Source: DYQY01 sp964643725 (GTDB lineage Bacteria; Margulisbacteria; Riflemargulisbacteria; GWF2-35-9; DYQY01). From it: 64,000 nucleotides of DNA. Below, piece by piece: positions 1 through 8,149 of the stretch. Below the pieces are notes generated by a model. It was not told the origin of the DNA, ran no database searches, and saw only the letters and a program-made list of their open reading frames with translations. The stretch is from contig CAZXTL010000001.1 of NCBI GenBank assembly GCA_964643725.1, positions 129,370 to 193,369 on the forward strand, given 5' to 3'. Position numbers and translations under genes: made by a program. Each line of letters opens with the position of its first letter. Position 1 is the stretch's first letter.

Positions 1-1797
1 GAAATTAGTCGAGTTTTGACAGGAATAAATGGGGTAAAAGAAGCCGTAGCCTTAAATGTTGGGCAGAATATCTTTAGTCCTAAAATAGTTGCCTTTGTAG
101 TTGCAACGGTTGATAAGCAGCTCATATTTAAAGAGATGATGTCTAAATTGCCGGAACAAATGGTTCCTGTAGAGTTAATATTGTTGGGTTCAATACCTAA
201 AACAATAAGTGGGAAAATCGATAGACAGTCATTAATAGATTCTTTTAATGAAAAATTTGTGGAAGTTGATGTGAAATATCAAACAAAAAATCCTGTAGTT
301 TCCATTCTTGAAGAAGTTTTAGGAAAGTCTGTGGCTATGGATATTAGTATTGCAGAACAAGGCGCCGATTCATTAGCAATGATTAAGATTTTACACAAGC
401 TCAAACAAAAAGGATTCTCTGTAAAAATAGCAGACATTTATTCTACTGATAGCGTAAATTCATTTATACAGCTTTTGGAGGTTCATGTTGAGAAGGATGT
501 TCCATTAAAATATAGCGGTAAGGAAGAAACAATTAATTCTGATTTTATTCAAACTACATTAGCCCAGTTACGTCAGAAAGAAATAGTTTTCTTTAACCAA
601 ATGATATTAAGTGGCATTGAGAGTAAAATAGATCTAGACCTATGGAAGACAAGCTTTAGAACCATACAGAGAGAGAAGTATAACATTGATTATCTTTGGT
701 TTGATAATATGTCATTCGATGTTTTAATACAGCGACATTTTTGTCTGATGAAAGAGCAAGAATTGCTAAAATCTACTTTAAGTAAAGACGATAAATTGTC
801 GTGGGTTGTTTTTAAATTGCATGAAGTAATTGAGCCTGTTGTGTTGGATGTAAGTGCTTATAATTTTGAAGAAGTACTAGTAATGAAGATGTTGCCTTTT
901 ATTAAGGAGTATTATCTGCTTAAAGATAAATTAAGTGATTTTCCTTACAGACATTTTTTTGTAAAGGTTTCTAAGAGTAAGTTTTTATATGTCTTTTGTA
1001 TGGATGAATCAATTCATAATAAGATTGGTTCGGATATTGTGAAGAGTTATTTTTCATTAGGGCCGTTAGGTAATAAGATTCAGTATGGAGAATATTTGAA
1101 GTTATTAAGGAAAGGTTCATTGTTAGGTGAAGCGGACATAGTTAAAGAATTCAGGTTAGATGAGTTTAATGATGTAGTAGCAAAATTTCCTGAATATTCT
1201 CAGGACGAGATAATGTTACATGAACATGAGTTTGAAGCAGATAATAAGCAAGATAGTTTTATGCAGTCGTTAGAGATTTTTAAGAAGATACTTAATAGTT
1301 TAATTGAGTCCGATGTTCCATTCTTTATGGTTCAAGACACTAGAGCATATAAAGATAATAAGTTTATAAAGACTATTGGTGAGTTTACCGATTTTATTCC
1401 TTGTGTTATGCGCCAAGAGCAGTCGACTGAGCAATTAGGTCAAGATCTTAATTCGCTAAGAAAAAGAGCAACTCTTTCCTTAACAAACATTAAGTCTATA
1501 AAGTGGTTAGCAGATAAATATGAACATCCTGTTATTAAAAAATTTGCAGAGAGTGTTAGACTGGAAAGAGAAGGCATGGAGAAGGTAGTGATTTTTCACT
1601 ATCGAACTGAGATTGACGATAGCACAGAGTTGTTTAGTACTAATAAGTTAAATCAGGATTTGCAAAATAGTTGGCCTTCGGCAATTACGTTTAATTTTGC
1701 ACCAGATGGGGATAAATTATTTCTTAGCTCATATTTGCCTTGTAATAAAGAAAGATGGCTAGACATTACAGAGGAGATTGAAAATGGGAAAATATAG
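1..1797 (+). CDS. Non-ribosomal peptide synthetase, 3' part: adenylation C-terminal subdomain, carrier protein, degenerate condensation domain
   Basis: The frame is open from base 1, so the gene begins upstream of the window; the TTG at 16 is an internal codon. The first 80 or so residues are the C-terminal subdomain of an AMP-forming adenylation enzyme and end in the A10-type motif PKTISGKIDR. A peptidyl-carrier domain follows, with the phosphopantetheine serine in GADSLAMIKIL. The remaining 420 or so residues read as a condensation-like domain: segments such as GEFTDFIPCVMR and the C-terminal FNFAPDGDKLFLSSYLP match the floor and C-terminal strands of that fold. The catalytic HHxxxDG site is replaced by DESIHNK (from about base 1003), so both histidines are missing. 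The gene overlaps the next by 14 bases and the two probably act together. The peptide product cannot be inferred. Confident on class, moderate on the degenerate domain. Confidence 0.85.
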   Translation, partial: EISRVLTGINGVKEAVALNVGQNIFSPKIVAFVVATVDKQLIFKEMMSKLPEQMVPVELILLGSIPKTISGKIDRQSLIDSFNEKFVEVDVKYQTKNPVVSILEEVLGKSVAMDISIAEQGADSLAMIKILHKLKQKGFSVKIADIYSTDSVNSFIQLLEVHVEKDVPLKYSGKEETINSDFIQTTLAQLRQKEIVFFNQMILSGIESKIDLDLWKTSFRTIQREKYNIDYLWFDNMSFDVLIQRHFCLMKEQELLKSTLSKDDKLSWVVFKLHEVIEPVVLDVSAYNFEEVLVMKMLPFIKEYYLLKDKLSDFPYRHFFVKVSKSKFLYVFCMDESIHNKIGSDIVKSYFSLGPLGNKIQYGEYLKLLRKGSLLGEADIVKEFRLDEFNDVVAKFPEYSQDEIMLHEHEFEADNKQDSFMQSLEIFKKILNSLIESDVPFFMVQDTRAYKDNKFIKTIGEFTDFIPCVMRQEQSTEQLGQDLNSLRKRATLSLTNIKSIKWLADKYEHPVIKKFAESVRLEREGMEKVVIFHYRTEIDDSTELFSTNKLNQDLQNSWPSAITFNFAPDGDKLFLSSYLPCNKERWLDITEEIENGKI

Positions 1798-2977
1798 TCT
1801 TTCCTTTCAGCAAGAAGAGATGTGGATAGCTGAGCAGTTTTATTCTATGGGAAATCTGTGGAATATTGGCGGTTATAGTATGCTTGAGTCAAATATTGAC
1901 CATCAAATACTTTCTAAAGCTAGTTTGCTTTCAATCAATAGTTTCTCAAACTTTAAAGCACGTATTTCTGTGGATGACGATGGCGCTCCTTATCAAGTAT
2001 TTGATGAGCACGTTAGCTTGGATTATGAATTTATTGATGATATTTTGGATGATGATAGTGCAATTGCTTGGATGCAAAAGAAGATGGTTGAACCACTACT
2101 GTCAAACGAGAGTAAACTTATCTATGTGGCTATTATAAAGACTGCTAATTCTCAGTTTTATTTTCTAAGAGTTCATCATTTGCTAACTGATTTTTTTGGC
2201 ATAAATATTATGCTCAAGAAGATGATGAATATTTATTATAAATTAATAGATATTCAAGATGTTTCTGGGTTGATAAGTGAAGACAGTGATTACAGAGATT
2301 ATTTAGTTTCTCAAAAGGAATATGCTTGTTCTGATGCTTGGTTAAAGGATAAGGAGTATTGGGAAAAAGAAGTAGGCATCAAAGAGGATGTCGCTAACTT
2401 ATTTATAGATTCAAAGGGGAATAATTTTAAAAGTAAGGTTGAGTATCTAGTTTTAGATGATTTTAAAAAAGAAGCTTTAGCAAAGATAGCTACGGATAAT
2501 AATGTTTCAGAATTTGTTTTTTGGCTTTATCTCATTGGTGAAACTTTTTGTAGGATGAACTCTTTGGATTTTTTCTTTCTTGGGGTACATTTTTTGAATA
2601 GAATAAATAAAAAACAAAAAGATAATCCAGGCCTGTTTGTTAATTCTTTGCCAATTAAGATAACTAATTATGCAATTAAAGAAGAACTGCCATTGTTATC
2701 TAAAAGAGTAAGAGAAGCATTTAGGCATCAACAATTTCCAATTAGAAAGATTTCTTTACCAGCAGATTTTTATTCTGTAGTAGTTTCTTTTAGAAGTTAT
2801 CAGAAACAAGGTGATTTGTATGCATATCCTTTAAATAGTGAAGAATCTGTCTGTCCAATAACTTTTTTTGTTGATCATCATCAGATACATATTGTTTATC
2901 AGGAAAGTATAGGTAAAGAAAAAATAAATGAAATAATCACAAATTTACGGGAGACGATAAACAAGGTCATAGGGTAA
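1784..2977 (+). CDS. Free-standing condensation-domain protein
   Basis: This 397-residue protein is a single condensation domain. The N-terminus (LSFQQEEMWIAEQF) matches the C1 motif of NRPS condensation domains. The active-site motif is HHLLTDF at residues 131-137, so both histidines and the aspartate are kept while the usual final glycine is phenylalanine. A GLFVNSLPIKI segment (base 2630 on) matches the conserved NTLPLRV-like motif. The ATG at 1784 is chosen over the TTG at 1778 because GAGGAG at 1771-1776 lies 7 bases upstream. It overlaps the upstream synthetase gene by 14 bases, which suggests translational coupling. In the family this domain forms amide or ester bonds between carrier-bound substrates. 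One reading is that this intact copy does the chemistry that the degenerate domain upstream cannot; that is inference. Confidence 0.8.
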   Translation: MGKYSLSFQQEEMWIAEQFYSMGNLWNIGGYSMLESNIDHQILSKASLLSINSFSNFKARISVDDDGAPYQVFDEHVSLDYEFIDDILDDDSAIAWMQKKMVEPLLSNESKLIYVAIIKTANSQFYFLRVHHLLTDFFGINIMLKKMMNIYYKLIDIQDVSGLISEDSDYRDYLVSQKEYACSDAWLKDKEYWEKEVGIKEDVANLFIDSKGNNFKSKVEYLVLDDFKKEALAKIATDNNVSEFVFWLYLIGETFCRMNSLDFFFLGVHFLNRINKKQKDNPGLFVNSLPIKITNYAIKEELPLLSKRVREAFRHQQFPIRKISLPADFYSVVVSFRSYQKQGDLYAYPLNSEESVCPITFFVDHHQIHIVYQESIGKEKINEIITNLRETINKVIG

Positions 2978-3008
2978 AATGATGGTATCTGTTTCAGGAG
3001 GTAATAAA

Positions 3009-3707
3009 ATGAAAAAACGATTGGTTCTTGGAATATTTTTGGTAAGTATATTTTTGGTAGTTGCTACTGCTTATAATTTTGATAGTAAAAGCAATATTAT
3101 TGCTGTAAGTGGTAAAGGTGAGGTATCTTTTGAGCCTAATATAGCCTATGTTGCGATAGGGGTAAGTGGTCTTTTCCAGGATGTTTCTAAAGGTCAGAAA
3201 GAAGTAAACGATAGCGTTAATCGTTTTCTTGCAAAGACAAAAGTGGTTATTCCTGCGGACAATATTTCCACTGAAAGACTGAATATTAATCAAAATTACG
3301 AATATATCTCCGGCAAAAGGCAGTTTGTGGGATATAACATAGAGCAACAGCTGAAGGTAAAGTTAGATGATGTAAAGCTTATCGGAAAAGTCATCGATTT
3401 AGCAGTAGAAAGTGGTCTTAATAATATTGGGCAGATAGATTTCTCAAGTTCAAAGTTAGATGAATATAATCAAAAAGCTTTAAAGTTATCTTTACTTGAT
3501 GCTAAGAAGAAAGCAGAGCTTATCGCAGGAACTATGAATGTTGGTAAAATAAAGTTAAAGCTTATTTCAGAGGCAGGTGGATCTGTTCAGCCTTTAAGAC
3601 AAGAAGGTTTGCAGATGAAGGCATTGGCTGTTTCTGATACTGCAACTCAGTTTCAGGTTGGTGACATGAAGGTTGGCGCTCAGGTAAACGTTATATACGA
3701 ATTTTAG
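3009..3707 (+). CDS. SIMPL-domain (DUF541) exported protein
   Basis: The 232-residue product has a signal peptide (MKKRLVLGIFLVSIFLVV) followed by a SIMPL/DUF541 domain. Family features visible are the opening ISVSGKGEV-type strand (here IIAVSGKGEVSFEPNIAYV), a central VGYNIEQQLKVKL and a late helix with ALKLSLLDAKKKAELIA. SIMPL proteins are periplasmic or surface-attached; roles in oxidative stress and immune signalling have been described for some members, but no single function is general. The ATG at 3009 is preferred to the one at 2979 because AGGAGG at 2996-3001 sits 7 bases before it and the signal peptide begins there. It lies just after the condensation gene and just before purE, so it may be co-transcribed with both. 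Confidence 0.85.
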   Translation: MKKRLVLGIFLVSIFLVVATAYNFDSKSNIIAVSGKGEVSFEPNIAYVAIGVSGLFQDVSKGQKEVNDSVNRFLAKTKVVIPADNISTERLNINQNYEYISGKRQFVGYNIEQQLKVKLDDVKLIGKVIDLAVESGLNNIGQIDFSSSKLDEYNQKALKLSLLDAKKKAELIAGTMNVGKIKLKLISEAGGSVQPLRQEGLQMKALAVSDTATQFQVGDMKVGAQVNVIYEF

Positions 3708-3716
3708 GAGGTTAAG

Positions 3717-4166
3717 ATGAAAGATGTTTTAGTTATTATGGGAAGTAGTTCAGATATGCCAGTCATGCAGGAGTGTATAGATACTTTAGATAAGTTCGGA
3801 CTGACTTCGCTAGTTGAAGTTGCATCTGCTCATCGTACACCAGAAAAGGTTATGGGTTTAGTGAAGGATGCCCACGATAAGTATAAAGTTATAATCGCAG
3901 CGGCAGGTAAGGCTGCACATCTTCCTGGCGTAATTGCTGGACATACAATACTTCCAGTTATTGGTGTTCCTATGAAAACTTCTGATTTGGGAGGCGTTGA
4001 TTCTTTATATTCTATAGTCCAGATGCCTAAAGGGGTTCCTGTAGCCACTGTTGCTATCAACGGAGCCATGAATGCAGGGATTTTAGCTGCTCAGATAATC
4101 GGCATTACTGATAAGGTTGTAAGAGACAGACTTTTGGCACATAAAGAAGAAATGAAGAACTCTTAA
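3717..4166 (+). CDS. purE: N5-carboxyaminoimidazole ribonucleotide mutase
   Basis: PurE moves the carboxyl group of N5-CAIR to give CAIR in de novo purine synthesis in the cytoplasm. The sequence shows the family landmarks in order: the phosphate-binding MGSSSDMPVM at residues 8-17, SAHRTPEKV, AAHLPGVIAGHT and LPVIGVPMKTSDLGGVDSL. The pattern is that of the class I (bacterial mutase) enzyme that needs PurK, which is not in the window. Its 149 residues are close to the usual 160. A strong AGGAGGT at 3706-3712 precedes the ATG. The stop codon overlaps the ATG of the next gene (TAATG), which indicates coupled translation with the CvpA-family gene. Confidence 0.95.
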   Translation: MKDVLVIMGSSSDMPVMQECIDTLDKFGLTSLVEVASAHRTPEKVMGLVKDAHDKYKVIIAAAGKAAHLPGVIAGHTILPVIGVPMKTSDLGGVDSLYSIVQMPKGVPVATVAINGAMNAGILAAQIIGITDKVVRDRLLAHKEEMKNS

Positions 4167-4669
4167 TGAACGTTATTTCTAACATTAATTTTGTTGATGT
4201 TGCTGTTGTTTTGCTACTAATTTTTTTCAGTTATCGAGGGTATGTTAGTGGTTTTTTAAATATTCTATTTGATTCCCTCGCAGTTATTGTGTCTTTTTAT
4301 GCGGCAAATCAATATTCGAGTGTAACTAAACAATGGTTGGCGCATTATCTTAAGTTTACTGTTTCATGGTCCGGCTTTGCGGCTTATATTTTGACCTATA
4401 TGGCAAGCTTTGTGTTCTTTGTAGTATGGGGTCGAATTATGACTAAAATCTTCAAAATGAGCTCTATGGGATTGTTTAACAATATATCAGGAGCTGTTCT
4501 GAACTTTATTAAATGGTCACTGCTTATATTCCTTGGACTTTTGATAGTGGAAAAGATAACAATTGTGCCAATTGGAGAATATCTTAGTCATTCTTTTGTA
4601 TATAATTTTTTTAAAATAGTTTCTGCTTGGGAGTTTGTTAAGGAATTTGTTCCAGTTATTACTCTTTAA
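4166..4669 (+). CDS. cvpA: CvpA-family inner-membrane protein
   Basis: This 167-residue hydrophobic protein has four probable membrane helices and opens with NINFVDVAVVLLLIFFSYRGY, where the FVDVAV...YRGYVSGF pattern is typical of the CvpA family (named from colicin V production). The exact function of the family is unsettled; links to envelope homeostasis and stress have been reported. The start overlaps the purE stop by one base. purE-cvpA proximity is also seen elsewhere (purF-cvpA in enterobacteria), so the purine link is plausible but unexplained. Confidence 0.8.
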   Translation: MNVISNINFVDVAVVLLLIFFSYRGYVSGFLNILFDSLAVIVSFYAANQYSSVTKQWLAHYLKFTVSWSGFAAYILTYMASFVFFVVWGRIMTKIFKMSSMGLFNNISGAVLNFIKWSLLIFLGLLIVEKITIVPIGEYLSHSFVYNFFKIVSAWEFVKEFVPVITL

Positions 4670-4682
4670 AGTATAGGGACAC

Positions 4683-4764
4683 ACCCTCTGTCTCGCAGAG
4701 CTCGACATCTCCCTCTCAAGAGGGAGAAAAACCAATGAACCAATGAACCATTGAACTATTGAAC
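4683..4764. repeat. Palindromic element followed by an 8-base degenerate tandem repeat
   Basis: The gap after cvpA (4670-4914) has two small hairpins: CTCTG/CAGAG at 4686-4690 and 4696-4700 around a 5-base loop, and a strong stem TCTCCCTCT/AGAGGGAGA at 4708-4716 and 4719-4727. Four degenerate copies of the word AACCAATG follow directly from 4730 to about 4764. The longer hairpin may stop transcription from the purE-cvpA unit but has no T tract. The rest of the gap is AT-rich and probably holds the promoter of the next gene. No RNA gene is recognisable. Confidence 0.6.
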
Positions 4765-4914
4765 AAGAAAATGTTTAGAATCCATTTTTCTGGGCAAAAT
4801 ACTACATAAGTATATTAAATTACATCTATATTTTCTGTTATATGTAAATATGTGGGAAATATGTAGGTGTATTTACGATATATTGATAATAGGGTTTTAA
4901 GAAGGGGAAATTAT

Positions 4915-5892
4915 ATGGGAGACGCACCAGGTTCTGTTACAGGATCTACAACAAATAAAGCTAACTATAAGTCAGCAAATGATATGGCTTCTAAGTCTGC
5001 TCCAGTAGTTATAGGTCAAGGAGAAAGTAAAGTAACTTTTAGCGTAAATGTTTCTGCAGATGGTGGAGGGAATCCTTTTTCAGGAAAGAGTCCTGAACAA
5101 CAAAAAGTAGCATTAGCAAAGTTAATTTTTGGAGATAATCCTAGAGCTGTTGCATTATTAGAACAATTAACTGATAAATTAGCGGCAGCTGGAATAAAAT
5201 CTGCTGATATAAATGTTGATTCTGCTGGAAAGTTAGACATAACCAATATCTCAACAAAAGAAAGATTACCTAATGAGAAACCAGAAAAGGATGGTCCATC
5301 CTTGGCGAAATTTATAGCAATCAATTATGGTGGAGATACTGAAAAAAATAAAATATTAATGGCTATTTTTAGTATTGCATTAGAAGCAAGAAGCGACGTT
5401 ATTAAAATGATAATAGAAGCAATGGAGAAAAACCATCAGATGTGGATGGCAATGTTGAAGGAATTAGCAGTAAAAATTACTAAAGATAAACAAGAGCAAA
5501 AAGCAATAATGCAAAGATTGATGGCAAAATTAGCAGTAGGAGATAGAGAGGGCGCAAAAGGAATAGTAGCTTTACTCGTAAAGTTGGGTTGCCATGTAAC
5601 TTTAACTCAACAAGAGTCGTTAGAGAAGGCTATTGGTAGGATGAAAGAGCGTGTTTATACAGATATAGATAAAGCATTAGCAGCTCAAGGTAATTTGCAG
5701 ACGGTTTTAGATGAGAATAAGCAACAAATATCTATGTTAGGATTAACAGAAAAACAACTAGTTGCGTTGCAAGAAGCAGTTGCTAAATCAGACATAAATA
5801 TGGCAAGAAAGGTATTAGACTCTTCTTTTAAGAGTGGCTTTTTCGATGGGATTGAAGACAGTTATGTAAGATGGAGATTAGGTTTAAATTAA
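4915..5892 (+). CDS. Unrecognised helical protein, 325 residues
   Basis: I do not recognise this protein. The ATG at 4915 is chosen because AGAAGGGGAA lies just upstream; the frame could be read from 4867 but has no ribosome site there. There is no signal peptide or membrane segment. Residues 1-60 are Ser/Gly/Thr-rich and probably disordered. The rest is predicted-helical and rich in Ala, Lys and Glu, with a Met-rich stretch (KNHQMWMAMLKELAVKI) in the middle and a C-terminus ending in WRLGLN. It is followed after 17 bases by a 49-residue gene, and then by another unrecognised protein, all on the same strand. The three probably form one transcription unit with a shared, unknown role. Confidence 0.75.
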   Translation: MGDAPGSVTGSTTNKANYKSANDMASKSAPVVIGQGESKVTFSVNVSADGGGNPFSGKSPEQQKVALAKLIFGDNPRAVALLEQLTDKLAAAGIKSADINVDSAGKLDITNISTKERLPNEKPEKDGPSLAKFIAINYGGDTEKNKILMAIFSIALEARSDVIKMIIEAMEKNHQMWMAMLKELAVKITKDKQEQKAIMQRLMAKLAVGDREGAKGIVALLVKLGCHVTLTQQESLEKAIGRMKERVYTDIDKALAAQGNLQTVLDENKQQISMLGLTEKQLVALQEAVAKSDINMARKVLDSSFKSGFFDGIEDSYVRWRLGLN

Positions 5893-5909
5893 AGGGGAGG
5901 TAAACGGTC

Positions 5910-6059
5910 ATGTTAAAGAGTAAGTATCAGGAAAAAGAAGATTGGAATCCTAAACAAAATAGAGAAGTTAAGGAAAAGAGACAGACAAAGAATCTTTCAA
6001 CTGTAGTAAGTTATCAAGAGGAACAAATACCAGACGATTTAATGAGTTGGCTGGATTAG
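5910..6059 (+). CDS. Unrecognised 49-residue protein
   Basis: This short frame begins at ATG 5910 and ends with TAG at 6057-6059. A good ribosome site, GGGGAGG at 5894-5900, sits 9 bases upstream. It starts only 17 bases after the stop of the preceding unknown gene. The product is very hydrophilic: the first 28 residues are mostly Lys, Glu, Gln, Asn and Arg, and the end is acidic with a possible short linear motif, IPDDLMSWLD. It has no membrane segment and no family I know. The spacing, ribosome site and position in a same-strand run support a real gene over chance, and its size suggests a small adaptor or regulator. Function unknown. Confidence 0.55.
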   Translation: MLKSKYQEKEDWNPKQNREVKEKRQTKNLSTVVSYQEEQIPDDLMSWLD

Positions 6060-6088
6060 CACTTCGACTACGCTCAGTGACCGAAGTA
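6060..6088. repeat. Short palindromic dispersed element, copy 1
   Basis: ACTTCG at 6061-6066 pairs with CGAAGT at 6082-6087 around a core resembling CTACGCTCAGTGAC. A closely similar word, 16 of 18 bases identical over its first 18, occurs at 15269-15286 in another gap. This indicates a small dispersed intergenic element rather than a gene-specific site. Confidence 0.5.
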
Positions 6089-6133
6089 ACGATGTAACGA
6101 AACATTAGGATTATTAAGTAAGGGGAATAAGAT

Positions 6134-8149
6134 ATGGTAGGTATTGATAGTAGAAATATTCAAAATACATTAACAGCTATTAATCCAACGAAAGTTGAAA
6201 CAAACCAATTGGCGAATAGTATTGCAGGGAATCAAAATGTAAATAATGATAGAATCGATTTAGTTAAGCTATCTGTTGCTTTGAATGATTTAGCAAAAAA
6301 TAATAAACCTGTTTTTTCACAAATAGTGGATTTAATGAGCAAAGAAAATGGTGGGAAAGATGAGTTTTTTACCAATGAAGGATTAATTGCTTTTAGGAAA
6401 GCTTTAATACAACAAGGTACACCATTAGATGCAACGAAGGTCAAAGCTGCGTTCGACCAAGTTAAACAGAAGAATTCATTTAATGGTGAAGCTGCTGTTG
6501 GTGTAGAGGATTTAGCTAGTACTGACGTCACTATAGAAGCTCATTTAAGGGTAATGCTGGGAATACAAGGTGATGGTAATACAGGTACGGATATGGCCGG
6601 AGCGGAACCAGTAGCCGAACTAGCAAACGGTACTGAAGCTGTGCTAACTCCGCAAGGGAAAAGAGTTGATAGCAACCTGACACAAGATGTTCAGGATAAG
6701 TTAGCCACAAGTTGGGAGGTTGATAAGACCTCAGATGATTATGCAAAAAGAGTAAAAGCGTTAACTTTGGTAGATGGGACAACGGATATTAATCGATTAG
6801 TGGCACTAGACAGTCTTGATGTCATGAATGGTATAGATGCTGGACTGGATACTTTTATGGCTGAGCTTGCCGACGCGAAGGGAACTTTTGGTATTGGTTA
6901 TAATGAAGAAAAAGTATCAAAAGCTTGGGCTAAATATATTGATAATATGAAAGAAAAGGTGGGAGTTGCTGAATCTTCTTGGGGACAGCGCTCAGAGCAA
7001 CTTAAGAAGATTTCTCCAAAATTTCTTTTGCTTATTTTAAATGAAGAGAAGAATCCTTTGGATAAGGATGGTAACCCTCAAGAAGCTTCTTGGATAGTTA
7101 ATATGATGTATTCTAATGGTGTGGCAAATAGTCAGACTGGAGGGATGCCTAAAGATGCAATAATTCCAGGTGGATATGATGGGGTAAAATATCAAGAAGC
7201 ATTAGATAGTTTTCTGGCTTTTGCTAGTCAAGGCAAGGAACAAGGCTTTAAGTTTTATTCAAAAGAGGAATTAGCAAATCATCAAAATATTTATGATAGT
7301 GGTAAGTCTGATGCCTTTTGGGCCAAACATCCGAGCTTACATAAGTATATGCAACAGACTAATAAACCAATAGCTGACAATAATCAAGCTTTGATGAATA
7401 AGTATTTAGAGGATATGCGCTCTGCTGGACTTATAAAAATAGATGATATGCATAATTATTTATTTAAGTTTGATGAAGGTGACAAATTGGCTGCTATAGC
7501 ACATTCTACTGCTAATAGCATAGAGGCAAAGCATGGTAAAGGTGAGGGTGAAGAGAGAAGAATACCTTTAGTAAATGGTAAGCATCCAGACCTCGCTGAT
7601 ATTTACAATGGAATAGCACCATCAAAATTAATTGCAGAAAGGAACAGAATATATTTAACTGAAGAAGCAGATCTACCTCAAAAGGTAACCGCAAAGAATG
7701 TTTTGGATAGTTTAACAGGTTCTTCTTATAAGGGTAGTCTTAACCAAGATAATATAACTCAGTTAATGCAGGAGTATTATGGCAAAGATGTGCTTCCTGA
7801 TAATAAATGGTTCTCTCTTACCAAAGGAGAAGATGCTAGTGTGGTTACTAAAAGAATACGAGCAGGCTTAGAGTATCAAGCTACTGAAGAGTTTAAAAAG
7901 GCAGATGCTGTTACTCAAGAGAAGGGTTTAAGGGAAAAAATGAACGCTGCAGGCGAACCTCCTGTGGCTGCACCAGCTGGTACTGCAGGTGCAGGTGGAT
8001 CCACTATGACACCTGAACAACAGCAAGTACAAAATGAAAAGTTTAATAGATTTTTAACAAGCAAGGGATTGAATAATGATACTTTCAAGGATCTTTCAGC
8101 AGAAAAACAAACAGCTTATATCGAAGAATGTTTTAAGCCAAGGCAGTGA
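6134..8149 (+). CDS. Unrecognised 671-residue protein
   Basis: I cannot assign a family. The ATG at 6134 is preceded by AAGGGGAATAAGAT, an acceptable ribosome site. There is no signal peptide or membrane helix. The first 60 residues are rich in Asn, Gln and Thr; the middle is a soluble mixed region with many Trp and Tyr residues, suggesting a folded domain (residues about 200-560). A Pro/Ala/Gly-rich linker lies at about 617-635 (PPVAAPAGTAGAGG), and a short helical tail follows. A single D-x-D-G stretch (LDKDGNP, near residue 315) resembles a calcium-loop core but is not enough for an EF-hand call. It is the last of three unknown same-strand genes and ends back to back with the convergent coiled-coil gene, with no gap. 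Confidence 0.75.
   Translation: MVGIDSRNIQNTLTAINPTKVETNQLANSIAGNQNVNNDRIDLVKLSVALNDLAKNNKPVFSQIVDLMSKENGGKDEFFTNEGLIAFRKALIQQGTPLDATKVKAAFDQVKQKNSFNGEAAVGVEDLASTDVTIEAHLRVMLGIQGDGNTGTDMAGAEPVAELANGTEAVLTPQGKRVDSNLTQDVQDKLATSWEVDKTSDDYAKRVKALTLVDGTTDINRLVALDSLDVMNGIDAGLDTFMAELADAKGTFGIGYNEEKVSKAWAKYIDNMKEKVGVAESSWGQRSEQLKKISPKFLLLILNEEKNPLDKDGNPQEASWIVNMMYSNGVANSQTGGMPKDAIIPGGYDGVKYQEALDSFLAFASQGKEQGFKFYSKEELANHQNIYDSGKSDAFWAKHPSLHKYMQQTNKPIADNNQALMNKYLEDMRSAGLIKIDDMHNYLFKFDEGDKLAAIAHSTANSIEAKHGKGEGEERRIPLVNGKHPDLADIYNGIAPSKLIAERNRIYLTEEADLPQKVTAKNVLDSLTGSSYKGSLNQDNITQLMQEYYGKDVLPDNKWFSLTKGEDASVVTKRIRAGLEYQATEEFKKADAVTQEKGLREKMNAAGEPPVAAPAGTAGAGGSTMTPEQQQVQNEKFNRFLTSKGLNNDTFKDLSAEKQTAYIEECFKPRQ

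Noticed and set aside
4517..4735. Minus-strand frame opposite cvpA
   Set aside because: It is antisense to a conserved gene and includes the intergenic palindrome; no ribosome site or family match.
4730..4764. CRISPR-like array
   Set aside because: The repeat unit is only 8 bases with no spacers, and no cas gene is present.
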